Source: an uncultured Flammeovirgaceae bacterium
Lineage (GTDB): Bacteria; Bacteroidota; Bacteroidia; Cytophagales; Cyclobacteriaceae
Assembly: GCA_946886805.1 (NCBI GenBank)
Contig: CAMPJM010000034.1
Location: 1-15,170 of the forward strand
Direction of reading: 5' to 3'
Length of the DNA: 15,170 bases
The notes below the pieces were generated by a model. It was not told where the DNA came from. It did not search any database and was given only the letters and a program-made list of their open reading frames with translations. The translations under genes were made by a program, and so were the position numbers. Numbering within the stretch: the first letter of the stretch is position 1; each line of letters begins with the position of its first letter. Shown here piece by piece: positions 6,157 to 14,533 of this stretch.

Positions 6157-7458
6157 TTAAAAGAAACTGATCCATTTTGTAGCGTCATTGGCACTGACAA
6201 GATCGTAGCTTTGCTGGCTGGTTTGGATTACATAGAACCCATCCGGATCAGCAAATATTTCGGTTGTAGCCAAAAAAACGGCTTCATCTTCTGGTAGAAT
6301 TTCACCCAAAGTACCAAGGAAGTGAAAAATAAGGCGACCGTCATTGGTGAATTCGGGCACAAGCGCTGGTCCTCCGGAAATAAATAATCCCCCAGCATCT
6401 TCAATTATAAAGCCGAACAGATCATATGTTACTCCTTCTGATTGTCCATACTCTGGCCAAAAAGTGGAGAAAGCAAAGTTAGCCATCGCACCCACACCTA
6501 GGGCATCAGGCTCTCCTTCAATTGTAAAACCATTGTCAGTTACCCAGTAAGTTCCATTTGCCGGACTAAAATAAAATCTTTGGGCAGCATTAAGATCTAT
6601 GGCAATAGGTTGGACAACAGATTGAATGCTGCCGGGCGCCCCGTTTTCCGTAAAAGTAATGGTGCTGCTCTGCGAGTTATACTGCAATCCCTGAAGTTTT
6701 GAAATAGTAATTTCATTCAAAACAAAAGGGTCGACCAATACTAATCCATCCGGAGAGTAGTAATAATTTGTAGTAAAGGAATTCAAAGCATTCCCCGTAA
6801 AATAGGAAAAAGTTATTTCTCTATAATTAGTATTAACAGTTAAATCAAATTCCTGTTCATCAAAAGTAAGTCGTTTAAAATAGGTTTTAAAATTGTTGAT
6901 ATGCTCAAATGCAACCAAGTTTTCAGCAATACCTGGCATAAAATTTTGAGACTCTTCCTGGGATGCCTCTTCTAGAACGAGTCTGGTGCCATTAAAATTT
7001 CCGATTAACTCCATGGAATTCTCTGCTACTGAATCAATTGAAAAAATGAAATCTGAAACTTTACCTGCACCCTCAATTCCACCATTTTTGGACGGATCCG
7101 GATCGGAAAGAATATGGATATAAGAATAAGTGTCAAATAGGAGAGAAGGCGTTTGCATTGCTTTCATCCTGTAAGTACTTTCCATAGGTACTGAGGCAGT
7201 AGTTGCGTCGATATCGCTATACATGGTTACTCTGTCATTTTCGAAAAATACAAAGTAAAAATTATAGGCTCCACCGGTACCGGTATACAAAACTCCTTTC
7301 CATCCATTTGCAGCGCTTACAAGCTTTGACTTATACTCGGTAAGGGTAGCATCAAGCCGCTCGTCGGGTCTTTCGCCAGCAGGCAATCCCTCGTCGTCTT
7401 GTTGACAAGAAGAAAAGCCCATAACAAAAAGAAAGCTTATAAGTAGGATCCTGTACAT
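6157..7458 (-). CDS. DUF4302 lipoprotein of the SusCD operon
   Basis: A 433-residue protein. The signal peptide ends at lipobox FSSC (C18), and QQDDE follows at once; acidic residues just after the cysteine act as a surface-export signal in Bacteroidota, so an outer-surface location is likely. The segment from about 33 (RLDATLTEYKSKLVSAANGWKG) through GAYNFYFVFFENDRVTMYSD (about 62-82) is the hallmark start of DUF4302. The remainder is beta-rich with repeated FYF/YWV segments and no visible catalytic site. The gene follows the metallohydrolase gene by 35 bases and is the last of the operon. DUF4302 genes typically accompany SusC/SusD and HExxH lipoproteins; a ligand-binding accessory role is inferred. 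Confidence 0.85.
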   Translation of the reverse strand: MYRILLISFLFVMGFSSCQQDDEGLPAGERPDERLDATLTEYKSKLVSAANGWKGVLYTGTGGAYNFYFVFFENDRVTMYSDIDATTASVPMESTYRMKAMQTPSLLFDTYSYIHILSDPDPSKNGGIEGAGKVSDFIFSIDSVAENSMELIGNFNGTRLVLEEASQEESQNFMPGIAENLVAFEHINNFKTYFKRLTFDEQEFDLTVNTNYREITFSYFTGNALNSFTTNYYYSPDGLVLVDPFVLNEITISKLQGLQYNSQSSTITFTENGAPGSIQSVVQPIAIDLNAAQRFYFSPANGTYWVTDNGFTIEGEPDALGVGAMANFAFSTFWPEYGQSEGVTYDLFGFIIEDAGGLFISGGPALVPEFTNDGRLIFHFLGTLGEILPEDEAVFLATTEIFADPDGFYVIQTSQQSYDLVSANDATKWISFF

Positions 7459-7493
7459 GTCTTAATATTTATCTTAAACTCCGTATTTGATTT

Positions 7494-8336
7494 TTATAAA
7501 GCATCAATAGCCAATTGCGTCCGGGATTGTAAGTTGTAAAAGTCTATGTTCCAGGATTCTTTAAAATAGCTTACCACTATCTCTTCTTTTTGCCTTAACA
7601 ACACTTGTGCATCTTCCGGAGTACTAGCAACAATGGCATCAAAGCCTTCTTTGCCTTCGATCAGCATTATCGATATCATTTCCACAAAATCATCATCTAC
7701 CTGGCTGCGGGCATATTGTGTGATATAGCCTTTTGATCTTGCATCTTCCAAACTATAGTCATTCCAGCTTGCAGTATAATCGGTAGTTATTCTTTTAAAT
7801 TCCTCCGGGTACATGATGTTCTGATGCAGGATATGGCCAAACTCATGATGAATCGTGTGCAGCATTTGCTTTACTTCGGCGGTATTGTCTGTTTCAAAAT
7901 CATTGATCTTGTATAAAACCACTTTAAGGCCACCTTCTGCCGTACCCAATGTGATAGTGCCATTATCATTATATTCGGGACTTCCTACCAGTACAAATTG
8001 TTTTGGAGCAAGTTCTTTCAAAAAGTTTTCCCCTGCCTCCTGATTGTAGGGTTCAATCCAGGTGCTTTTTATGGTCTCCATCACAGTTATTACCTTATTT
8101 TCCATAGGTGGAACCAGCACTTTATTCAAAGCAAGTTCATAACTGTCGAAGCGATATTTCACCTCTATATTATAAGGGACTACATAGTTTTCGTATAGCC
8201 ACACATCAACAGGCCCCTCCACCCAGGTGTCACCTCCTAAACCCAAAAGGGGAATATCCAGATCATCTTCATCCTTCGAACAGGAGAGCAGTAAGGGGAC
8301 AGTAAGAATAAAAAAGAATATTTTGAAATTGTTCAT
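7494..8336 (-). CDS. SusCD-associated HExxH zinc metallohydrolase lipoprotein
   Basis: A 280-residue protein. Lipobox LLSC gives C19, followed by SKDEDD, a strong acidic surface-export signal. The zinc-binding motif HEFGH lies at 164-168 within HHEFGHILHQ, with a further His at 171; E219 in DDDFVEM is a possible third ligand, as in gluzincin-like folds. This fits the Bacteroidota family described as substrate import-associated zinc metallohydrolase lipoproteins (putative Mx1-type peptidase, PF15890). These are found next to SusC/SusD genes. It probably cleaves or processes the ligand at the cell surface; proteolysis is predicted from the motif, and the substrate is unknown. A 295-base spacer with a REP-like insert separates it from susD, unlike the tight spacing elsewhere in the operon. 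Confidence 0.88.
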   Translation of the reverse strand: MNNFKIFFFILTVPLLLSCSKDEDDLDIPLLGLGGDTWVEGPVDVWLYENYVVPYNIEVKYRFDSYELALNKVLVPPMENKVITVMETIKSTWIEPYNQEAGENFLKELAPKQFVLVGSPEYNDNGTITLGTAEGGLKVVLYKINDFETDNTAEVKQMLHTIHHEFGHILHQNIMYPEEFKRITTDYTASWNDYSLEDARSKGYITQYARSQVDDDFVEMISIMLIEGKEGFDAIVASTPEDAQVLLRQKEEIVVSYFKESWNIDFYNLQSRTQLAIDAL

Positions 8337-8352
8337 TTTTAATTGTTTAGTA

Positions 8353-8566
8353 TCATTGCGATCTGAAGATTCATTTTTATTCCATTTCCCGTTTTCACAA
8401 TCAGCCTGCTATTCGTGAGCTTTCCTTTGCCTCGGCTGTCAGCGAAAGGGATTGCCGCACTCTTTCGTATATTGAACCTCTAGTGTTCTAAAATACCTAC
8501 ATTTATTTCCGATATCCTACTTTAAGGATGCGCCGTTCGTGCCAAAGGCATCCCTTGGGGCAATGA
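8353..8566. repeat. REP-like insert between susD and metallohydrolase gene
   Basis: The segment is bounded by TCATTGC (8353-8359) and its inverse GCAATGA (8560-8566). It contains two imperfect hairpins: CCTTTGC / GCGAAAGG (8424-8449) and AAGGATGC / GCATCCCTT (8524-8556), each with one bulge. Words such as TCATTGCGA, GGGATTGCCGC and GCAATGACG recall the TCATTGCGA-type intergenic palindromes common in many bacterial genomes. Within the polycistronic mRNA it would form structure directly after the susD stop. Confidence 0.6.
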
Positions 8567-8631
8567 CGTTTTACGGAAGTGCATCAATTGACTTAGTGAT
8601 TTCCACTAAAATAATAGTAGAACCTTATAGT

Positions 8632-10095
8632 CTATTCAGGCCTCGGATTTAGTTCTATTCCTGCCAAAACTGCCTCCTGCGGAATTTGCATCACTCTTCT
8701 TGGATCATCAGGAGGAAGTTCCATCACCTGGCCATCTACGGTGGTATGCACCACAGGAATATTATGTCTTAAAATATCAAACCACCTCATTCCTTCCTGA
8801 ACAAATTCTGCCGATTTAAAATCAAGTAGCGTAAACATAAGTCCGTCCTGCAAGTCATTCGTATTGTAAAAATTCCTCACTTTTTCATCGGTAATAGCGT
8901 GATTATCAGGATTATATCCTTCAATTCTTTTGCTTGCATAAGTATTTAAATCAGCTTTGGCAAAATCATAATAGCCTAATGCAATATATGCTTCAGCCCG
9001 ATTAAAAAGCACTTCTTCAGCTGTGAATAAGGGGAAAATGGTATAAGGAAAACCAATGTCAGCATTGATGTCCGATCTAACGAAATGTTCTCTGAACTTA
9101 AGGATGAGCCAATTATTGTCTCCCTGTGTGTACAATGGGTACACCCAATTGGCACCAGTGACATTGGCATCCCTGAATAAATAATCTACAATAGGGGTGG
9201 CAAGCCCAAATCTGTATCGTGCATAATTTCTGGCCCATAAAGATTCTGTTTCCACCAAAAGTAGATTGGCATTTTCAGTCGCCTTTGTGTAAATAGCCTC
9301 GCCTTCGTTTGCTGTTAAGTTACTGTACACGTCTACCCAAGGTCTTAAATTAGATTCAATACTTCCTCCTGGAAAAACTTTGTTAGCCTGATCAATTACA
9401 TTTACATAATCTTTTTTGAATAAGTAGAATCTGGCGGCAAATGCATGCGCCGCCGAAGTGTTAAAATGATATTTTGGGATCCGATAGGCATTATTGTCCA
9501 GCAAAGGTAGCCCTGCATGAATATCCTGTTGGATTTTTTCATACACATAAGCCACTGTTTTTCTCTCATATTGGCCCATAACCACCTTTTCCGGTTTGGT
9601 AACATAAGGTATTCCCGGATCGGAGGCAGCAGTAGCCGGATCATATACTTTGGCAAAAAGTGTTACCAACATAAAATGTGAATAAGCTCTGGCAAGCAAG
9701 GCTTCACCCTTTTGCGCATTGTAATCTTCAGGATTAGGCGCATTGTTTATGGCTTCAAGAGCATGATTTGCTGCTGCAATTGCCGCATAGCAGGCATTCC
9801 AATAGAAATCAGGTGATCCCTCATCTTTACTTTGCACATCCTGAAAAAAATACGGATTAGCATTTCTCTCATCAAACACTACAGAACCTGCTCCTTTGTC
9901 CATAGCCAAGTCCGACAAGGCTTCTGTAAAAGTCGCATAGTCTGCCTGAGGATAAGCGGAGACTAATAATTCGCTTACCTTTTCTACGTTATCAATGCTC
10001 GCACGCTGGTCTACAGGTTGCTCAAGATAATCCTTGCATCCTGTAAATATGCCTAAACCAATAAAGGTGCTATATGCTATAAATTTATGCTTCAT
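8632..10095 (-). CDS. SusD/RagB-family outer-membrane lipoprotein
   Basis: A 487-residue protein of usual SusD length. The signal peptide ends at lipobox FTGC (C20), followed by KDYLEQPVD, the classic SusD mature start. Helical TPR-like stretches follow (for example EALLARAYSHFMLVTLFAKVYDP around 130-150). The C-terminal region has EVLFNRAEAYIALGYYDFAKADLN and EGMRWFDILRH (from 434), both strong family signatures. SusD caps the SusC barrel from the cell surface and binds the ligand. The start codon lies one base after the susC stop codon, so the two are coupled. The ligand cannot be deduced from sequence; no glycan-degrading enzyme is nearby. Confidence 0.95.
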   Translation of the reverse strand: MKHKFIAYSTFIGLGIFTGCKDYLEQPVDQRASIDNVEKVSELLVSAYPQADYATFTEALSDLAMDKGAGSVVFDERNANPYFFQDVQSKDEGSPDFYWNACYAAIAAANHALEAINNAPNPEDYNAQKGEALLARAYSHFMLVTLFAKVYDPATAASDPGIPYVTKPEKVVMGQYERKTVAYVYEKIQQDIHAGLPLLDNNAYRIPKYHFNTSAAHAFAARFYLFKKDYVNVIDQANKVFPGGSIESNLRPWVDVYSNLTANEGEAIYTKATENANLLLVETESLWARNYARYRFGLATPIVDYLFRDANVTGANWVYPLYTQGDNNWLILKFREHFVRSDINADIGFPYTIFPLFTAEEVLFNRAEAYIALGYYDFAKADLNTYASKRIEGYNPDNHAITDEKVRNFYNTNDLQDGLMFTLLDFKSAEFVQEGMRWFDILRHNIPVVHTTVDGQVMELPPDDPRRVMQIPQEAVLAGIELNPRPE

Positions 10096-10096
10096 T

Positions 10097-13000
10097 TTAA
10101 AGAACAGCTTTTAATGATAAGGTAAACTGGCGGGGAATTGGTAACGCGACTCCACCCGAACTAAAAAATTCCGGATCCTGACCATTCAATCGCTCGTCAG
10201 AATAGATTAGCAACAAATTACTTCCAATCAGGCTAAGGGAAAGATCATTTAATCCCGTGCTTTTGATAAGCTTATCCGGCAGGCTATAACTTAAAGAAAC
10301 TTGCTTGAGCCTGACGAATCCACCATCTACCACTCTGTCCGAAGAGTAGTTGTAATTGTTATACGGATAGGTGCTGCCTAATTGCGCAGCCTCGATAACA
10401 TCAAGAATAGAGGGGATGTCATGGTTCGGATCGTCTTCATCCCCCGGCAATGTCCATCGATTTAAGAAATCTTCAGGCATAGCGTCCAGATCATTATAAC
10501 CAATGCCCGAAGTAGTGCTAAAAGAAGGTCTTAATCTGATTTTATTTCCTCCGCTATAGGTGATTAAGCCACTTAACGATAAATTTTTGTAGCGTATTAT
10601 GTTGTACCATCCGCCAAAAAAGGTAGGATCTACAGGGCCTTCATAAATTAGATGTTCTGTTTTATCACTTTGTAAATAAACATTGCCGGAAATCTCCCCT
10701 TCTTCATTCACAAATATGGGTGAACCGACATCTTCTGTAAGCCCCTCATAATCTATAGAGAATAATCCTCTGTGTGGGAACCCTTCTTTAGCTCCGCCTT
10801 CAGGTACTACCAAAGACCATATATCAGGATTGTTTTTAAGATTGGTGATTTTACTCTTGTTGTACCCATAGGTAAGCTGTGTTCTAAAACTGAAATCCTG
10901 CTGTTGAATGATTCCGGCTCCTATAGCTACTTCCATGCCCAGCGATTTCATATCAGCATAATTGGCAATTTTAATTGCTTCACCACCTATTCCTGATGTT
11001 CTGATAGGCCCAATTAAGTCAAACGAATTTCTTTTATAGGCATCAACTGTAAGCGTAAATTTTTCATTCAAAAATCCGGCATCAAGTCCAATATTGGTTT
11101 CATATTGCTTTTCCCAGGTGAGTTCAGAATTCTCAAGATTTTCAATATAAATAACAGATTCTACTTCAGACAAGTAAGGTCGTCTGGTACTACTATTCTT
11201 CAATACCAGGCTAGAATTGGTAGCGTTTCCCATGCTTGCTGTAAGCCCATAGGTTGCTCGCAACGTCAAGCGATTTACAATTGACTGGTTTTGCATAAAT
11301 TTCTCAGTATCCAGGTTCCAGGACCCGCTTACGTTCCATGTTGGCAACCAACGGGCGGTTCGTGATTCCCCAAGCAAATTTGAGCCATCATAGCGGGCGG
11401 TAAGGTTAATATTGTATTTCCCTTTGTAAGAATAGGCACCGTTGATCATATAAGCGAGATAGCGGTCATATTCCATTTGCATGCTGTAATAATTGAAATT
11501 GCTCTCCACATTTTGTTTTATAATGCGATAGTCAATATAGGGTTCACCTCCTTTGTCAAACTGATAGCCTACTCCATTGAAGGTTTTGTTTTGCCTGTTG
11601 GCATACCTGAGTTCCTGAGAAGCAAATAATCGAAGAATATGAATATCTGCTATGTTTTTATCCCATTCCAGTGTGTTCCTAAAATTGTAGCTGGTGAGGT
11701 TGTCATCTTCAGTGTTATAAAATCCACCGTACGGTAACACTACGATTGGTCTGGCTTCGGGATTGTCAGGATCTCTGTACAAAAATTTATTATTATCCTC
11801 CACCGTGGAATTTTCATTTGCGCGGTAGGCATTTGCCATATTGGAATTCTCACGAACCTTATGTTCCTGATTGTTTTTCACATGGCGCAAGGCTCCCAAA
11901 AAAGAATATTTTAGCCCCTTGGTAATTTTGTATGAGAAATCGCCCTGAATTTTAAAATCCAGAATTGAGAGCTCTATGGTGTTATTCTCAAGTTCATTCA
12001 GGATATTAAAAGGGGCATAATTTCTTCGAAAAAATTCCCTGTTACCGTCTTCGTCAAAGGCAGTCAATGTTCTGCTAGTATTCAGGGCATAACTAAACGG
12101 ATTTATATCAAAATCGCGATCAAACTGGCCTGTGACAGGGTTGCTAATTCTACTAATTGCGCCCGGAGCTTCCTGGTCTCGAATGGATCCCTGTGCAATC
12201 AGACCAAATGAGACTTTTTCAGACATATTATAATTTGCCCTCACATTGGCAGTAAACCGTTTTACATTATCTGCGACGGTCCAGCCGTGATCATTTAAAA
12301 AGCTGGTTGAAAAATAGAGCTGAGATTTTTCACTACCCGAAGAAACACTTAGGGAATGTTCCTGCATAAATGAATTCTTGAATAATATATCAAACCAGTC
12401 GGTATTTGCTCTGGCGTATCGTTCTAAAAAAGCAGCTTTTCCTTCTGTGGTATTCTGTACACCGTATTGCCCTGTGTTGGCGTCATAGGTATTGATCAAT
12501 TCATACATTTTTGTGTAAACACCGCCATTCTGGCTGCGTGAGGCATCAGAAAGCGTCAACCATCCTTTTCGTTCAAGTTCTACATATACTGACATCTGGT
12601 CTGCAGAATTCATGATATTAAAAGAATTGTAGGTTGGCTTTAAATAGGTCGTGAAATTGCCCGTATAAGAAATCACTGGCTTGCCAATTCTCCCTCTTTT
12701 GGTCGTGATTACTATTACACCATTCATAGCTCGGGCTCCGTACATTGCAGTTGCAGAGGCATCTTTTAGGATTTGAAAGCTTTCTATATCATCCGGATTT
12801 AGACCCGCAACAGAAGAACCAATTAACGAAGACGGATCACCGGATGATAGCTGGTCGTTGGAAATGTTCACTGCATCTTCTAAAATAACCCCATCCACGA
12901 CCCAAAGTGGCTTATTGTCTCCGGTGATAGAAGTGGCTCCGCGAACCCGTATTTTTGGTGCCGCTCCAAAAGTACCGGATACATTTTGCACAGAAACTCC

Positions 13001-13501
13001 GGCCACACGACCTTCAAGCATCCGGCTAACATCGGTGACCCCTTCTCTGTTAACATCCTCCGATTTTAATAAACTGGCAGATCCAGTAAATAATTTTCGG
13101 TCTATGGTCTGATAACCTGTTACTACTACTTCTCCAAGGGTACTTACATCTTCTTCCAATCTGATTTCGAGGGTAGATTTGCCTGCTACATTTATCTCCT
13201 GTGGCTTATATCCTACGAGTGAAACAACTAAAGTAGCATCGGCCGGTACCGTTAGCTGGAAATTACCACTGCCGTCGGTTACTGTGCCTTTAGTCGTTCC
13301 TTTTTCTACCACTGTAATACCAGCAATGGTTTCGTCCGGCATGCCCTGGCTGCCTTGTAAAACCACTTTCCCGCTAACGGCGATTTCCTCTGCTGCTTGA
13401 GCATATGCCTGCCAATGAAATAGGTTCAAACAACAGAGTAAACCATAAGTCAATAATAAATGAGTCTTTTTATTTAGCCTCTTTGTAATATTTTTCCGCA
13501 T
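10097..13501 (-). CDS. SusC/RagA-family TonB-linked outer-membrane transporter
   Basis: A 1,134-residue protein. The signal peptide spans about 1-35 (cleavage near AYAQ-A). Residues 41-117 form the carboxypeptidase-regulatory-like beta-sandwich (GTVTDGSGNFQLTVP at 72-86). A TonB-box-like segment, EVVVTGY, lies at 124-130. The plug spans about 135-270 and ends with the SusC signature YGARAMNGVIVITTKRG (254-270); the rest is the 22-strand barrel. It imports ligands using TonB energy together with SusD. No STN domain precedes the sandwich, so it is not a sigma-regulating transducer. The ATG at 13501 is the furthest possible start, because an in-frame TGA lies 27 bases upstream. A strong hairpin lies between this gene and the collagen-like gene upstream. 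Confidence 0.95.
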   Translation of the reverse strand: MRKNITKRLNKKTHLLLTYGLLCCLNLFHWQAYAQAAEEIAVSGKVVLQGSQGMPDETIAGITVVEKGTTKGTVTDGSGNFQLTVPADATLVVSLVGYKPQEINVAGKSTLEIRLEEDVSTLGEVVVTGYQTIDRKLFTGSASLLKSEDVNREGVTDVSRMLEGRVAGVSVQNVSGTFGAAPKIRVRGATSITGDNKPLWVVDGVILEDAVNISNDQLSSGDPSSLIGSSVAGLNPDDIESFQILKDASATAMYGARAMNGVIVITTKRGRIGKPVISYTGNFTTYLKPTYNSFNIMNSADQMSVYVELERKGWLTLSDASRSQNGGVYTKMYELINTYDANTGQYGVQNTTEGKAAFLERYARANTDWFDILFKNSFMQEHSLSVSSGSEKSQLYFSTSFLNDHGWTVADNVKRFTANVRANYNMSEKVSFGLIAQGSIRDQEAPGAISRISNPVTGQFDRDFDINPFSYALNTSRTLTAFDEDGNREFFRRNYAPFNILNELENNTIELSILDFKIQGDFSYKITKGLKYSFLGALRHVKNNQEHKVRENSNMANAYRANENSTVEDNNKFLYRDPDNPEARPIVVLPYGGFYNTEDDNLTSYNFRNTLEWDKNIADIHILRLFASQELRYANRQNKTFNGVGYQFDKGGEPYIDYRIIKQNVESNFNYYSMQMEYDRYLAYMINGAYSYKGKYNINLTARYDGSNLLGESRTARWLPTWNVSGSWNLDTEKFMQNQSIVNRLTLRATYGLTASMGNATNSSLVLKNSSTRRPYLSEVESVIYIENLENSELTWEKQYETNIGLDAGFLNEKFTLTVDAYKRNSFDLIGPIRTSGIGGEAIKIANYADMKSLGMEVAIGAGIIQQQDFSFRTQLTYGYNKSKITNLKNNPDIWSLVVPEGGAKEGFPHRGLFSIDYEGLTEDVGSPIFVNEEGEISGNVYLQSDKTEHLIYEGPVDPTFFGGWYNIIRYKNLSLSGLITYSGGNKIRLRPSFSTTSGIGYNDLDAMPEDFLNRWTLPGDEDDPNHDIPSILDVIEAAQLGSTYPYNNYNYSSDRVVDGGFVRLKQVSLSYSLPDKLIKSTGLNDLSLSLIGSNLLLIYSDERLNGQDPEFFSSGGVALPIPRQFTLSLKAVL

Positions 13502-13548
13502 AAATAGGATCCTGTAGATATTTTCTCATTGATTTAGAAGCGTTAAAG

Positions 13549-13638
13549 GTTGGCCAACAAATCGAGAGGTAAAGCCTAATAACCACCAATCGAATAGAAA
13601 GAATAAGCGAACCTGTTGGCTACTTATCCTTTCTATCG
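13549..13638 (-). promoter_or_regulatory. Structured leader or intergenic RNA between collagen-like gene and susC
   Basis: On the minus strand CGATAGAAAGGATAAG (13638-13623) pairs with CTTATTCTTTCTATTCG (13607-13591), giving about 16 pairs with one bulge and one G-U, around a 15-base loop. The mismatch would be A-C on the plus strand, so the fold favours minus-strand RNA. The stem begins six bases after the collagen-like stop codon. Loop bases GCCAACA are complementary to TGTTGGC about 50 bases downstream (13559-13553), which allows a pseudoknot or alternative fold. No T tract follows, so it is not a standard intrinsic terminator. It may trim, attenuate or stabilise mRNA. Confidence 0.5.
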
Positions 13639-13643
13639 CAAGT

Positions 13644-14282
13644 CTATTTTAGAGATATTTCCCGTACGTTTTCATCATCGAGATTGAAGTATTCGATTAC
13701 CTCTTCATAATTACTGTAATCTACGGGGGCTAAAGATCTGCCTTCAGTCATAATTTCGCCTGGAATTATGACAAAGCGGAAGGTGACATCCGTAGTATAG
13801 AAAGGATCAAGGTTTGAGACGTCAAAATTGAACACCATGTTTATCCCTACATCAACGGCAGAATGGATGAATACATATTGCAATATTCCCTCCTCAAATA
13901 CATAAGTTTGGGGAAGTTGTTCCCAGTAGATGACATCATCAGCTGGATCTTCGGGATCTTCTCCTTCAAATACACCCGCAAAACTGTAAACCAAAATAAT
14001 ATCTGATGCTTCAACCTCAATGTTATTTGCTTCAAAGCTTAAGCCATCAAAATATTCGTTGTCGGCTGTGAAGTTAAATCCAGTAAACTGATAAATTTCG
14101 GCTACCGAACCTGTTCCTGTGCCATCTTCTCCTGGTTCACCTTGTGGCCCTGGCAAGCCTGCTGGTCCTGGAGCTCCCTGCTGACCTGCTGGTCCCTCTG
14201 GTCCGGCGGGACCTTCTTCTCCTTCACAGGATACGCCCAATATAAGCGTTGCAGACATTAGTAAGTATAAAAGTCTCTTCAT
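13644..14282 (-). CDS. Collagen-like (Gly-X-Y) lipoprotein
   Basis: A 212-residue protein. The signal peptide ends at lipobox LGVSC (C19). Eleven uninterrupted Gly-X-Y triplets run from G21 to D53 and are Pro-rich (GPAGPEGPAG, GLPGPQGEPG), followed by a Gly/Thr linker. The remaining 150 residues form an acidic, aromatic beta-rich domain with no recognised catalytic site. Such lipid-anchored collagen-like proteins occur in Bacteroidota and probably form short trimeric stalks on the cell surface. Acidic residues after the cysteine (EGEE) fit surface export. It lies 142 bases upstream of susC on the same strand and could belong to the same transcript, but the hairpin between them makes separate expression possible. 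Ligand and role are unknown. Confidence 0.88.
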   Translation of the reverse strand: MKRLLYLLMSATLILGVSCEGEEGPAGPEGPAGQQGAPGPAGLPGPQGEPGEDGTGTGSVAEIYQFTGFNFTADNEYFDGLSFEANNIEVEASDIILVYSFAGVFEGEDPEDPADDVIYWEQLPQTYVFEEGILQYVFIHSAVDVGINMVFNFDVSNLDPFYTTDVTFRFVIIPGEIMTEGRSLAPVDYSNYEEVIEYFNLDDENVREISLK

Positions 14283-14533
14283 AAACTTAGAATTTAGGTT
14301 TGGTAAATTGTTGAGGATAATTGATATTTATTCAATATAAAAATTTTCGCTCATTTATTGTAATTTCTGAAAAATAAATATTGAAATTTAAATATTTGAG
14401 GAATGGGGGGGACTATTATTGGTATTACAGTTGATCATACCGTCTGCTTTTTATCAATTTTTGCGTAGCTAAATGATGTTTTTGCCTTTTGCAAGTGATG
14501 AATTAATAAATTTTACCCTTTTATAAATCCAAT
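14283..14533. other. Divergent promoter region between collagen-like gene and DUF2071 gene
   Basis: This 251-base, very A/T-rich spacer must hold both promoters. On the plus strand TAAATTTT at 14507-14514 is a partial -7 match 20 bases before the DUF2071 ATG; candidate TTTG words lie 15 and 22 bases upstream, neither at the ideal distance. On the minus strand TATTTTTC is a partial -7 match without a clear -33. A run of seven G at 14405-14411 stands out from the A/T-rich surroundings. Confidence 0.45.

Noticed and set aside
14405..14411. Run of seven G as a phase-variation switch
   Set aside because: Homopolymer runs can be variable, but this one lies far from both start codons and outside recognisable promoter elements. 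A single short run is not sufficient evidence.
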